A stretch of 64,000 nt of DNA from Eubacterium sp. (GTDB taxonomy: Bacteria; Bacillota; Clostridia; Lachnospirales; Lachnospiraceae). Both the position numbers and the translations under genes were made by a program. The stretch covers positions 1 to 64,000 of the forward strand of contig JAFRHL010000010.1 in assembly GCA_017433295.1 (NCBI GenBank). Reading direction: 5' to 3'. The notes beneath the pieces were generated by a model. That model saw only the letters and a program-made list of their open reading frames with translations. It did not search any database and was not told where the DNA came from. Positions 42,808 to 51,368 of this stretch are shown one piece after another. The stretch's first letter is position 1, and each line of letters starts with the position of its first letter.

Positions 42808-42976
42808 GGCAGCAGTACCTCCTGTCATGAACGATGGGGGTAAAGATCCCTTCTATACATGTAAAAAATGGCTTACCGATGATATGTATTTCTCAAATAG
42901 CCTCTCTGTCAATAAAAAAGAAAATTTTAAAAAAGCAATCGTATTATAGTGGACTCCAGGGAAGGATCAGAGATAA

Positions 42977-43567
42977 TTATTCCGGCAGATTACCCTTTTT
43001 TATATTATTCTGAATAATCTGGTCAGTTACCATAAACAATTCTTCCGAACCCAGCCGGGTCATTCTCTGCCGGCCATATACTGTCCGGGAAGATACACCA
43101 TGTTCCTTCCAGTCACTTCCCTCATTACTGTCATTTAACAGCAAAGGCTGAAGATTATCCATGGCATGGGCAAATTTCGCCTCCGCACTCCGGCATTCTT
43201 CAAACTCATCAAACAAAGAAATAAACTCTTCTTTCTGATCCTGGGGCAGCAGGGAGAAGATCCGTTCCTTGGCTGCGTCTTCTCTGGCCTTTTGCGTCTT
43301 GAGCCCTTCCTCATCATAGGCATAGGTATCGCCGGCATCAATCTCGACAATATCGTGGATCAGACACATCAGCATTACCTTTGCAATATCCACTTTCTCA
43401 TTGGCATATTCCTTTAGAAGATATGCCATGATCGCCATGTGCCAGGCGTGCTCCGCATCATTTTCCCTCCGTCCGTGTCCGGACAGATGAGTCTGCCGGA
43501 AGACATTCTTCTCCTTGTCTATCTCCAGCGCAAAAGAAAGCTGCCTTCTCATGCGTTCATCCATCAT
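42977..43567 (-). CDS. HD-domain hydrolase (YfbR/HDDC2-like nucleotidase)
   Basis: The 196-residue protein has the HD metal site: His in GHGRRENDAEHAWHMAIMAY and the HD pair in CLIHDIVEIDAGDTYAYD, with a later Asp in MDNLQPLLLND. The layout fits the HD-domain family that includes 5-prime deoxyribonucleotidases such as YfbR. It is cytoplasmic. AAGGAAAG precedes the ATG at 43567 (a second ATG follows directly). It stands alone between the c-di-GMP gene and a repeat copy. Confidence 0.87.
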   Translation of the reverse strand: MMDERMRRQLSFALEIDKEKNVFRQTHLSGHGRRENDAEHAWHMAIMAYLLKEYANEKVDIAKVMLMCLIHDIVEIDAGDTYAYDEEGLKTQKAREDAAKERIFSLLPQDQKEEFISLFDEFEECRSAEAKFAHAMDNLQPLLLNDSNEGSDWKEHGVSSRTVYGRQRMTRLGSEELFMVTDQIIQNNIKKGNLPE

Positions 43568-43589
43568 CGCTTTCCTTTCTTGAGGAGAA

Positions 43590-43616
43590 GGAGACAGAGA
43601 ACCGTCCCCTGTCTCC
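43590..43616. repeat. 27-bp palindromic repeat, single copy
   Basis: One copy, 6 bases from the 43623 stop codon of the next gene and 22 bases before the HD-domain start, so it forms the leader of the HD gene. Confidence 0.92.
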
Positions 43617-43622
43617 TTTTCT

Positions 43623-44204
43623 TCAGTTTATCTTTTTGTAGATGATCAGATTCAGCTCATAACCACTGATGCTAACCTGAATATTATCGGCCAAATGGGA
43701 TACTAATGATTTCTCAAGCTCATCCCATTCCTCCTGTGCTCCGGCAGCAGTATCCTTTTTCTTACGGAGACGCTCCCTGTAAGCGTCCAGGGACCAGATA
43801 AGATCACCATTTTCCATCGTATCAATCGTATCTAACAAATATTCCGGCGTATCATCTATCGGAAGGGGCTCAAAAAATGCACGAAGCTTTCCCATGATGC
43901 CGCGGTGAGCCTCATTTTTACCCCTGGTAGAGGTGGAAATCAGATGCTTGCGCTGTTCTCTGTCCAGCAGTGTCATAGTCTGCAGATGCAGTTGGTATCC
44001 CTCATCTGTAGTCTCAATCCAAAATTTACATTCAAGCTGGCCGATGATTGAGCGCACCAGATTTAACATTTCCTCAACCAATAATCTCAAATGCATTGTA
44101 TCCTTGGGGTTAAGCCCTAATTGAGTCACTAATTCATCGACATGATTCAGGGCCAGGTACATTCCATTCCCCTTACTGGATACAACAATAACTTCTGTTT
44201 TCAT
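43623..44204 (-). CDS. Possible GHKL ATPase-like (anti-sigma-type) protein
   Basis: A 193-residue protein I cannot name with confidence. The N-terminal half (HVDELVTQLGLNPKDTMHLRLLVEEMLNLVRSIIG) recalls the N-box helix of RsbW/anti-sigma-type ATP-binding proteins, where an E/N residue binds magnesium, but the later glycine loops are weak. No membrane segment. AGGAGG lies six bases before the ATG at 44204, so I use it rather than the longer frame to 44273. It ends upstream of the HD gene and follows the isomerase gene by 50 bases. Confidence 0.55.
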   Translation of the reverse strand: MKTEVIVVSSKGNGMYLALNHVDELVTQLGLNPKDTMHLRLLVEEMLNLVRSIIGQLECKFWIETTDEGYQLHLQTMTLLDREQRKHLISTSTRGKNEAHRGIMGKLRAFFEPLPIDDTPEYLLDTIDTMENGDLIWSLDAYRERLRKKKDTAAGAQEEWDELEKSLVSHLADNIQVSISGYELNLIIYKKIN

Positions 44205-44254
44205 ATAAAACCTCCTGATGGGAATCCTTTTAGAACCATATTCCAGATTCCATG

Positions 44255-44716
44255 TTAGGAAAGGGGGCGACAATAGTCGTCATTGATCTTCTGGACTTTT
44301 TGAACACGACGGACATATTTATCAGCGGTAAGGGCGTCTGTAGACATATAGGTTTTTACAATTTCCATGGCAATCATGCCCCCGATGATCTTTGCGCCAA
44401 GGCAGAGCACATTGGCATCATTATGCTGTCTGGCCAGCTGGGCACAGAAAGGATCCTGGCAGACACAGGCATAGATACCGCTGACTTTATTGGCGATCAT
44501 GGCACTGCCATATCCTACACCATCAACAAAGATGCCCCGGTCACATTCCCCTTTAGCCACTGCCAGGGCAGCCGGCAGAACAAAATCAGAAAGATCGCAT
44601 GAAGCTTCGTCATAGGTCCCAAAGTCCACTACTTCATGACCTTGTTCTTCAAGAAAAGCTTTGATCTCCATTTTCATAGATGTTCCCGCATGGTCGTTTG
44701 CCATAGCTATTTTCAT
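44255..44716 (-). CDS. RpiB/LacA/LacB-family sugar-phosphate isomerase
   Basis: The 153-residue protein matches the ribose-5-phosphate isomerase B fold: MKIAMANDHAGTSMKMEIKAFLEEQGHEVVDFGTY, then ANDHAG-type substrate residues and RQHNDANVLCLGAKIIG. In classical RpiB the active-site loop reads CGTGIG; here it is DGVGYG, so the catalytic Cys is replaced by Asp. That change is known in family subgroups with other acid/base residues, so the true substrate may not be ribose-5-phosphate. It stands alone with a GGAGGT site before the ATG at 44716. Confidence 0.85.
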   Translation of the reverse strand: MKIAMANDHAGTSMKMEIKAFLEEQGHEVVDFGTYDEASCDLSDFVLPAALAVAKGECDRGIFVDGVGYGSAMIANKVSGIYACVCQDPFCAQLARQHNDANVLCLGAKIIGGMIAMEIVKTYMSTDALTADKYVRRVQKVQKINDDYCRPLS

Positions 44717-44813
44717 TGTTTTGCACCTCCTGTTTCACATGGATGATAATCGTAGTAACCATAGTATCATTATATTTGACTTCGGGTAAAAGCACAAGTG
44801 TGGTTTTGTATTT

Positions 44814-45989
44814 TTATAATACTGGATGCCGTGCTATTGTTTCCAGAAATGTTCTCGCTTCTTTTACGCCGCCACATCTTTTGAACCCATCCGAGATTCC
44901 GCTTGCGGCTGCCTTATACCGGTCATCATACAGCACTTTCTCTACGGCTTTTCTGATTTCCTCCGCAGTCCTCTCCGAAGGCTGCAGCAGCACACCCGCC
45001 CCCAGCTCATTTGTCCGTCTTGCCACAGCCATCTGCTCCGGCGTCTTCGGCATCAAAACCAGCGGAACTTCATAATACAGCCCCTCGGATACGGAATTCA
45101 TGCCGCAGTGGGTTACGAATGCGTCCGCAATCTGCAGCACCGCCATCTGATCCACAGTATCAAACAGCTGAATATTATCGGGAAGTTCCGTAAAGTCGCC
45201 TGCCGTTTCACCCAGAGACACAATCACCTGCAAATCCGTTGTGCAAAGTGCTTCTATACATTTCTTATATATTTCCCGGTCACTTACGACTGTTCCCATA
45301 GAAATATACACGGTCTTCTCCGCCGTTTTTTCCATGGGACTGGTAACGGGACGGACTGAGGGACCGATGAAACAGTATTTATCAGAAAATGTCTCCGAGC
45401 AGGGCTGAAATTCTTTTGATGTATAGACAATGGTATTTGTCTCATTATCATTTGATATCAGTTCCAGAAAATTCTTTACCGGATATCCCGCCTCCCGCAG
45501 CCTTTTCAGCTGTATGCTCACCTTCGGCAGGGCGCGAAGCGTACTCCACAGGCCACCCATTCCCTGCCCCATATATTTCGCTGAATAACGATTAAACACA
45601 AAGGTCGTGTTGGAACAGACATAAGAGATCCCGAACTTCATTGCTGCCAGCTTTCCGCCAAAAGCCATGGAGTCAGCCACGATCAGGTCCGGTTTCAATT
45701 CCGGAATGACTCGTGACACCAGATCATCCATTGCCAGAGTAGACTCCACGATCAGCTCGATGGAGAAAGCAAGATCCTTTCCCACCCGGTTGCTGCCGTT
45801 GGCTGCATCGATATGCAGATCACAGTCGTCGCAGGAAATATATCTCGCTCCTGCGGCCTCTATCTTCTCCCTGAACTGTTCATAGGAGAAATATATGACC
45901 TCATGTCCCGCAGCGGCCATCTCTCTCACAAGGCCCAGGGTCGGATTTGTATGTCCATGGGCCGGAATACAAAACCATGCTATTTTCAT
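44814..45989 (-). CDS. MGT-type glycosyltransferase (GT1)
   Basis: A 391-residue GT-B enzyme that would transfer a sugar from a UDP- or dTDP-sugar to a small lipophilic molecule. The N-terminal PAHGHTNPTLGLVREMAAAGHEV and the C-terminal donor-binding part (VDQMAVLQIADAFVTHCGMNSVSEGLYYEVPLVLMPKTPEQ) are typical of the macrolide-glycosyltransferase group, including the THCGMNSV loop. The acceptor cannot be told from sequence. It follows the NUDIX gene by one base, so the two are co-translated. Confidence 0.9.
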   Translation of the reverse strand: MKIAWFCIPAHGHTNPTLGLVREMAAAGHEVIYFSYEQFREKIEAAGARYISCDDCDLHIDAANGSNRVGKDLAFSIELIVESTLAMDDLVSRVIPELKPDLIVADSMAFGGKLAAMKFGISYVCSNTTFVFNRYSAKYMGQGMGGLWSTLRALPKVSIQLKRLREAGYPVKNFLELISNDNETNTIVYTSKEFQPCSETFSDKYCFIGPSVRPVTSPMEKTAEKTVYISMGTVVSDREIYKKCIEALCTTDLQVIVSLGETAGDFTELPDNIQLFDTVDQMAVLQIADAFVTHCGMNSVSEGLYYEVPLVLMPKTPEQMAVARRTNELGAGVLLQPSERTAEEIRKAVEKVLYDDRYKAAASGISDGFKRCGGVKEARTFLETIARHPVL

Positions 45990-45990
45990 T

Positions 45991-46377
45991 TTACAAACCT
46001 TTCTTTATCTCCTCCACCAGCCCCTTATCGGCCGGCAGCCAGTCCACGCTGTCAATCGTCTCTCTGGTCAGCCATCTGGCAGCTTCTGCTTCCTTAAGGG
46101 TCAGGTGACCTTCTTTAATCCGGCACCAGAAGCAGTCCATGCTCAGATGGAAGGAAGGATAATCATACTCCACGGTATCTATGAGCTCGTCAACGATTAT
46201 TTCCGTATCCAGTTCTTCTCTGATCTCGCGTATGAGGGCTTCTGCGGGGCTTTCTCCATCTTCAATCTTTCCGCCGGGGAATTCCCATTTTCCTTTGAAT
46301 TCTCCATAACCCCTTGCAGTGGCAAAGATCCGGTCCTGGTCTTTTATTACTGCTGCAACTACTCTTATTGTTTTCAT
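45991..46377 (-). CDS. NUDIX hydrolase, MutT-like (8-oxo-dGTP type)
   Basis: A 128-residue protein with the full NUDIX box: GGKIEDGESPAEALIREIREELD (Gx5Ex7REUxEExGU pattern, ending EELD). The surrounding WEFPGGK and the C-terminal ARWLTRETIDSVDWLPADKGLVEEI are those of the MutT group that cleans oxidised nucleotides. The start at 46377 has GGAG upstream; a longer frame to 46413 is open. It is translated just ahead of the glycosyltransferase gene. Confidence 0.9.
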   Translation of the reverse strand: MKTIRVVAAVIKDQDRIFATARGYGEFKGKWEFPGGKIEDGESPAEALIREIREELDTEIIVDELIDTVEYDYPSFHLSMDCFWCRIKEGHLTLKEAEAARWLTRETIDSVDWLPADKGLVEEIKKGL

Positions 46378-46463
46378 GATATTCTCCATTCCGTCGCCTT
46401 TTTCCGGCGGCACAAAACCAATGAGCCCCTTTCTTTCAGGAAGATGTTCCGCGGTTTATCAAC

Positions 46464-46825
46464 TTACTCTTGGGAGTGAAAGTCTTCCCCATAGATGACC
46501 CTCTCAATCTTTCGGTCCGGCATCAGCCATAACAGGAGCAGGAGTGTATATAAGACCACTGCCATCTTTGGCAGGCGAAAAGAAATAAAAGGTTCGCCCA
46601 CATGATCCAGCCATTGACAAAACGCAATGTATGAAGGGTATGATGATGGTTATTCCAATAAGCTCCCACATAGGCAAAGCTAATAGCATACATACCAATC
46701 TGGGGAAGCGCTGACAGGATATCGGCAAAGGAATTCCCTGCCGGTACTTTCAGATTCAGAACCATGATTGTGATGATGATTGCCAATACTCCATCACTGA
46801 AAGCTTCCATTCTGCTCCGTTCCAT
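46464..46825 (-). pseudogene. Broken TMEM175-family potassium channel gene
   Basis: The first part (MERSRMEAFSDGVLAIIITIMVLNLKVP, YWNNHHHTLHTLRFVNGWIMWANLLFLF) matches the N-terminal half of bacterial TMEM175-type channels, with the FSDG and NHHH motifs. After residue about 82 the frame runs into an unrelated tail and stops at 46523. The next frame continues with LYTLLLLLWLMPDRKIERVI, which looks like the normal C-terminal end, to a stop at 46464. The middle of the usual about 200-residue protein is missing, so this is a deletion with a frameshift. It lies just after the helicase stop. Confidence 0.78.
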
Positions 46826-46828
46826 ATT

Positions 46829-49783
46829 TTAATCCCTCACAATATAATCATAAATATCATTCCTCACCGGAACATCCAGCCGGTAGCTGATTTCAAATGC
46901 GTCATCATTGGTGGATTCCATATGAATCTGATGGGGCTCTCCCTCTGCAAAGATCTCTCCCAGAAAATAAAACTCCTTTGCTTCATTGTCATCTTTGTTC
47001 TTCCGGACAAAGAGATAGATTCTATTATCTTTGTCCTCCGGTTTTCTTTTGTAAATGTGGTCTGCGTCTGCGGAGGTAGTCTTTCTCGGGTGTTTGGACA
47101 GGGCGATCAATTGTCCTTCTGATATAAAACGGTCCTCATAAGCGATGGCGTCCTCTGCTTTGTCATAATTGATGAAAACCGGAAGAGTCCTGGTATCGGC
47201 ATCGTAAAAGTAGCCGCCGATATTCTGGGCATTCATATTCTTCTTCCAGTTGAGCAGGCGGCAGACGTCTTCATAGTTATATTTCTGGTAAAGCTGGAAA
47301 TGGGTGTCGCGGTAGGTTTTACTGTAATTCTCCATACATCGCTCCAGCCCGAAGGTCAGCAGATCAGTCACCATGCTGTAAAATTCCGGGTCCTGAAGCT
47401 GCTTATGAAATTCCGGCGTGATTAGGTATCCGCCATCGGCCGTTTTTTCAACAAATACGCAGGCATCATATTTGTTCTGCTCTTCTTTTTTGGGAAATGC
47501 ATTGGTCAGGCTTCGGTAGACGGATTCCTCTGTGGGCCGGGAAATATTCAGATTATACTTTTCCCTGAGCAAATCTTTATAAAAATGGATTCTGTCATTC
47601 TGTTCCAGTAATAATTTCAACAGTGCCAGCTCGTGAGGACGTTTATAGGACACCAGTTTCTTTGACATATATTCGATCATCTGCTGCTGAATTGCATTTA
47701 ATGCCACATCATATTCTTTCTCGTATTTTTTCAGAAATGCGTAATAAGATCCGCATTTATCAAATATCTTTGTCACCTCTATGGAACCATATCTTCGGAA
47801 ATCCAGGATGGTCGGAATCCGGCCCAGTTTGTATTTGAGGGCCTGGTAGGATTCCTTCAACAGCTTCATATCATTGGTCCGGGCGGCATCGATGGAGGCA
47901 TAGATCCGTTTTTTGGAAATCTCGTCGAAATGAATCGTTGAGGATCCCGGTATGATTTTTGATCCTTCGCGAATATAGCGTCGCATGGTATCTTTATTGT
48001 AGCTCCGGTCGCCTGACAGGGCAATGGGAATCATAAAATTATTCATATAATTCCCGATGAAATCAAGGATAACCACATATTCTTTCCCCTCCGCCTTACG
48101 CAATCCTCTTCCAAGCTGCTGGATGAAAACGACAGGGGATTCCGTGGGCCGCAGCATGATCACCTGGTTGATTTCCGGAACATCCACACCTTCATTGAAG
48201 ATATCCACCGTAAATATATAGTCCAGCTGTTCTTCGGGATCATCGCCGGCCAGCTGCCCGATCACTTCTTCCCTCCGGGCCTGGCTGTCCTCACCGGTTA
48301 AAACAGCTGTCCGGTATAGGTCGCCATTCGTCTTACATACTTTATTGAATTTTGAAGACAGCTCCCTGGCCTCATCCTTGCGTCTGCAAAAGATCAGTCC
48401 TTTTACACGGTCGCCGCAATGGCCAAAATATTCTGCCTTTTCAATGATGTAGGATACTCTGGCGTCCGAGACCAGATTTGCAAAATTCCGTATACCGGCA
48501 TTGTCATCAAACACCTGCCCATCGATCTCAAGATCGGTAATCCCGAAATAATGGAAAGGACAGAGGAGATCCTCCTCCAGCGCCTGCTGCAGCCGGATTT
48601 CATAGGCAATGTTGTGGTCAAAGATGGAATAAATGTCATACTGATTAGTATCGGGGCTGGCAGTCATGCCCAGCCAGAATTTCGGTCTGAAGTAGCGCAT
48701 GATGCGCTGATAACTCTCAGAACCGGCATGATGACATTCGTCCAGAATAATGGCATCAAATTCGTCCGGCGCAAAGTGTGTACGGATATTTTCTTTTGCC
48801 ATCATCTGCATGGTCGAAAACAGAAACTCGGCGTCCGTTTCTTTGCTGTTTCCCGATAAAAGGCCATAGCTCTTTGAAGAACCGAAAATACGTCGGTAAC
48901 TCCTGATGGTCTGTTTTGCGATCTGTTCCCGGTGGACAAGGAAGAGAAGCTTTTTCGGGGAAAGCTCGCGCATGGCAAAGGCCGAGGCCAGAGTCTTCCC
49001 TGTACCGGTGGAGGACAAGAGCAGGGCTTTATCCACATTTTTTGTTCTAAGGTCCAGGAGACTGTTTAAGAAGGCAACCTGCATTTTATTGGGAACCAGC
49101 CTGCAGCGTTCTATCTCTACGATCTGCTCCTTCATGGCCTGCTTCCGCTGGTCCCGGATCATTTTCTGCCGCAGATAGTTTAATCGATATTCTTCAATAT
49201 AATCTTCGCAGGACAAGGTCTGCGAATCTGTCCACAGATCTTCAAATTCCCGCAGGACTTCCCGGGTCAGCTCTCCATCTTCCGCAGAGACAAACTTTGT
49301 GTTCCACTCTCTGTTTTTTGTGACCGCACTGAGCGTCATATTGGAACTGCCGATAATAATACGGTATATTTCCTCTTTCCTGAAAATATAGCCTTTTGTA
49401 TGAAAACCTCCCGATTCCTCATCGGACCGGAAAATGCGCATTTCTATATTATTAAGAGCCGCCAGCTTGTCCAGTGCCTCCGGATCACTGAAATGCAGAT
49501 AATCTGTCGTCAGAATCTTTCCCGGAATACCCTTTTGCTCCAGCTCCTTTAATATCTGAAGCAAAGGCGTAATACCGCTTTTTGTAATAAAAGCCACACT
49601 GATTTTAAATTCATCACAGGCGGCCAGTTCCTGTTCCAGAGAAACCAGAACTTTTCTTCCTCTTCTATGGTCATTTGAAAGGAATTCCGGGCGGTATGCC
49701 AGGTTGGAACGCCAGTCGCTGTCTATAAATGCTGTATGAAATCCGTCCAGCAAATCTCTGGATCTGTCTTTTGCATCGTTCAT
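46829..49783 (-). CDS. PLD-like nuclease/SF2 helicase (DUF3427-type)
   Basis: A 984-residue protein. Residues about 40-190 form a phospholipase D-like domain with one HxK motif (His128, Lys130 in FHTKGYIF) and an IIIGSSNMT motif near 143. A superfamily 2 helicase core follows: STGTGKT at 258-264, DECHH at 348-352, SAT-like TASPDT, and QQLGRGLRKAEGK. The C-terminal 300 residues are the DUF3427-type region. Such fusions occur in defence islands and are thought to process DNA. The linker upstream (49784-49864) is in frame with this gene and with the preceding radical SAM gene. The start ATG has only weak purine-rich sequence before it. Confidence 0.9.
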   Translation of the reverse strand: MNDAKDRSRDLLDGFHTAFIDSDWRSNLAYRPEFLSNDHRRGRKVLVSLEQELAACDEFKISVAFITKSGITPLLQILKELEQKGIPGKILTTDYLHFSDPEALDKLAALNNIEMRIFRSDEESGGFHTKGYIFRKEEIYRIIIGSSNMTLSAVTKNREWNTKFVSAEDGELTREVLREFEDLWTDSQTLSCEDYIEEYRLNYLRQKMIRDQRKQAMKEQIVEIERCRLVPNKMQVAFLNSLLDLRTKNVDKALLLSSTGTGKTLASAFAMRELSPKKLLFLVHREQIAKQTIRSYRRIFGSSKSYGLLSGNSKETDAEFLFSTMQMMAKENIRTHFAPDEFDAIILDECHHAGSESYQRIMRYFRPKFWLGMTASPDTNQYDIYSIFDHNIAYEIRLQQALEEDLLCPFHYFGITDLEIDGQVFDDNAGIRNFANLVSDARVSYIIEKAEYFGHCGDRVKGLIFCRRKDEARELSSKFNKVCKTNGDLYRTAVLTGEDSQARREEVIGQLAGDDPEEQLDYIFTVDIFNEGVDVPEINQVIMLRPTESPVVFIQQLGRGLRKAEGKEYVVILDFIGNYMNNFMIPIALSGDRSYNKDTMRRYIREGSKIIPGSSTIHFDEISKKRIYASIDAARTNDMKLLKESYQALKYKLGRIPTILDFRRYGSIEVTKIFDKCGSYYAFLKKYEKEYDVALNAIQQQMIEYMSKKLVSYKRPHELALLKLLLEQNDRIHFYKDLLREKYNLNISRPTEESVYRSLTNAFPKKEEQNKYDACVFVEKTADGGYLITPEFHKQLQDPEFYSMVTDLLTFGLERCMENYSKTYRDTHFQLYQKYNYEDVCRLLNWKKNMNAQNIGGYFYDADTRTLPVFINYDKAEDAIAYEDRFISEGQLIALSKHPRKTTSADADHIYKRKPEDKDNRIYLFVRKNKDDNEAKEFYFLGEIFAEGEPHQIHMESTNDDAFEISYRLDVPVRNDIYDYIVRD

Positions 49784-49864
49784 CTTTTTCTTCCCATTTG
49801 TGTTTTTACTGCCTGCCGCCTTTTTCTTTCCATTCGTGTTTGTTTTGCTGCCGGCCGCTCTACT
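49784..49864 (-). repeat. In-frame Lys-rich tandem repeat between radical SAM and helicase genes
   Basis: The 81-base gap is free of stop codons in the frame of both neighbours. Translated, it reads SRAAGSKTNTNGKKK then AAGSKNTNGKKK, an imperfect direct repeat of about 36-39 bases. Nothing else is visible in the gap. Confidence 0.75.
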
Positions 49865-50743
49865 TTACAGATCAAATATACTCAGCTGCCGATACTTTTC
49901 CGGCAATTCCTGTATATATTTGAAACAATGATCCGGGCCCCACAGGATTCTATTTTCCTTGCAGATATTCCGACACAGCCCTGTCAGTTCCTTTGCATTG
50001 GGACTTGGCAGCTCATAGGCATTTCCATATCGTCTGATATACCGCTCCTTCATGCCCGGAAAATATCTGTCAAGTGCTGCATAATAGTATTCCCGATCAC
50101 CTTCGCGTAGCGTAAGTCCCATACCAAAATCGATAATGCCCTTTACGCCTGTTCGGACGCATTCATTCAGGATTGCTGTGATATTTTCCTTCGTGTCATT
50201 GATAAAGGGCAGTGTAGGTGTCAGCCATACAACAGTCGGAATTCCTCTTTCCTGCATCCTCTCCAGAACCTCAATACGGCGCCTTGTGATGCAGACATTG
50301 GGCTCCAGTATCCGGCACAGTTCATCATCATAAGTGGTAAGTGTCATCTGCACTACACATTTTGCAGACCGGTTAATTTCAGACAGCAGATCAATATCCC
50401 GAAGTATACGGTCAGATTTTGTCTGAACCGCAGCTCCAAACCCGTGCTCCAGAATGATTTCCAGACATTTCCTTGTAAGCTGCAGCTCTTCTTCGCAATG
50501 CATATAGGGATCCGACATCGCCCCGGTTCCGATCATGCACTTTTTTCTTTTCGACTTCAGTGCCTTTTTCAGCAGCTCCGGCGCATTCTGCTTCACCTCA
50601 ATATCTTCAAAAGGATGCGTGAACTGATAACATTTGCTCCTGCTGTCACAGTAAATACAACCATGGCTGCATCCCCGGTATATATTCATTCCATAATATC
50701 CGCCGCTGCCGGTTAAAATCCCTTTTGCGTCAACAAAATGCAT
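49865..50743 (-). CDS. SPL/Rv2578c-type radical SAM protein
   Basis: A 292-residue protein of the spore-photoproduct-lyase-like radical SAM group. CSHGCIYCDSRSKCYQF (CxxxCxxC near residues 25-32) binds the cluster; GAMSDPYMHCEEE and VQMTLTTYDDEL follow as in this group. The function of most members is unknown; true spore photoproduct lyase is less likely. It starts at 50743 and ends on a TAA in the same frame as the downstream helicase. A few AT-rich bases separate it from the bcp-like gene. Confidence 0.88.
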   Translation of the reverse strand: MHFVDAKGILTGSGGYYGMNIYRGCSHGCIYCDSRSKCYQFTHPFEDIEVKQNAPELLKKALKSKRKKCMIGTGAMSDPYMHCEEELQLTRKCLEIILEHGFGAAVQTKSDRILRDIDLLSEINRSAKCVVQMTLTTYDDELCRILEPNVCITRRRIEVLERMQERGIPTVVWLTPTLPFINDTKENITAILNECVRTGVKGIIDFGMGLTLREGDREYYYAALDRYFPGMKERYIRRYGNAYELPSPNAKELTGLCRNICKENRILWGPDHCFKYIQELPEKYRQLSIFDL

Positions 50744-50791
50744 CGTTCTAATTCCCCTCTTTGTAAGCGGATTTAACCCTTTTTCACGGTT

Positions 50792-51244
50792 TTACAGCTC
50801 GCCAAGCATCTGGGCAGGATTATCCGCTGCCTTCACTTTATCAAAGGCTTTCACAATGATCCCATTTTCATCAATCAGATACGTTGTCCGCACTACACCC
50901 AGGGTGACCTTTCCATAGTTTTTCTTCTCTTTCAGCACATCGTAGGCCTGGATCACATTCTTTTCCGGGTCGGAGAGAAGGGTAAAGGGCAGGCCGTATT
51001 TCGCTTCAAATTTTTTGTGGGACGCAACGGTGTCTTTGCTTACACCGAGAACGACCGCCCCTTTCTCAAGAAACTGGGGATACAGTTCACCGAAGGCGCA
51101 GGCCTGCTTGGTGCAGCCGGCTGTCATATCCTTCGGGTAGAAATACAGGATTACCTTCTTGCCTTGATAATCCGCAAGGCTTCTCATTTCTCCATTTTGA
51201 TCCGGCAGTGTAAAAGCCGGGGCCTTTGTTCCGATATTCAGCAT
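50792..51244 (-). CDS. bcp: Bcp-type thiol peroxidase
   Basis: A 150-residue peroxiredoxin that reduces hydroperoxides. The peroxidatic Cys is in DMTAGCTKQACAFGELYP (Cys44), with the resolving Cys five residues later, the atypical two-Cys pattern of the Bcp/PrxQ group. The start LNIGTKAPAFTLPDQNGEMRSLADYQGKKVILYFYPKD is typical. It is cytoplasmic. A repeat pair lies directly upstream, between it and jetC. Confidence 0.95.
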   Translation of the reverse strand: MLNIGTKAPAFTLPDQNGEMRSLADYQGKKVILYFYPKDMTAGCTKQACAFGELYPQFLEKGAVVLGVSKDTVASHKKFEAKYGLPFTLLSDPEKNVIQAYDVLKEKKNYGKVTLGVVRTTYLIDENGIIVKAFDKVKAADNPAQMLGEL

Positions 51245-51269
51245 ATTCTTATTCCTCCCAAGAAGACAG

Positions 51270-51368
51270 GGAGACAGGGGACGGTTCTCTGTCTCCTAAA
51301 AGTCATCATCGTCTCGCTTCGAACATCTTATCTCCTCAGGAGGAGACAGAGAACCGTCCCCTGTCTCC
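51270..51368. repeat. 27-bp palindromic repeat, inverted pair 6
   Basis: Copies at 51270-51296 and 51342-51368 in opposite orientation, 72 bases apart start to start. The right copy is read through as the last codons of jetC (RGDRGRFSVSS). The left copy lies upstream of the bcp gene. Confidence 0.95.
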
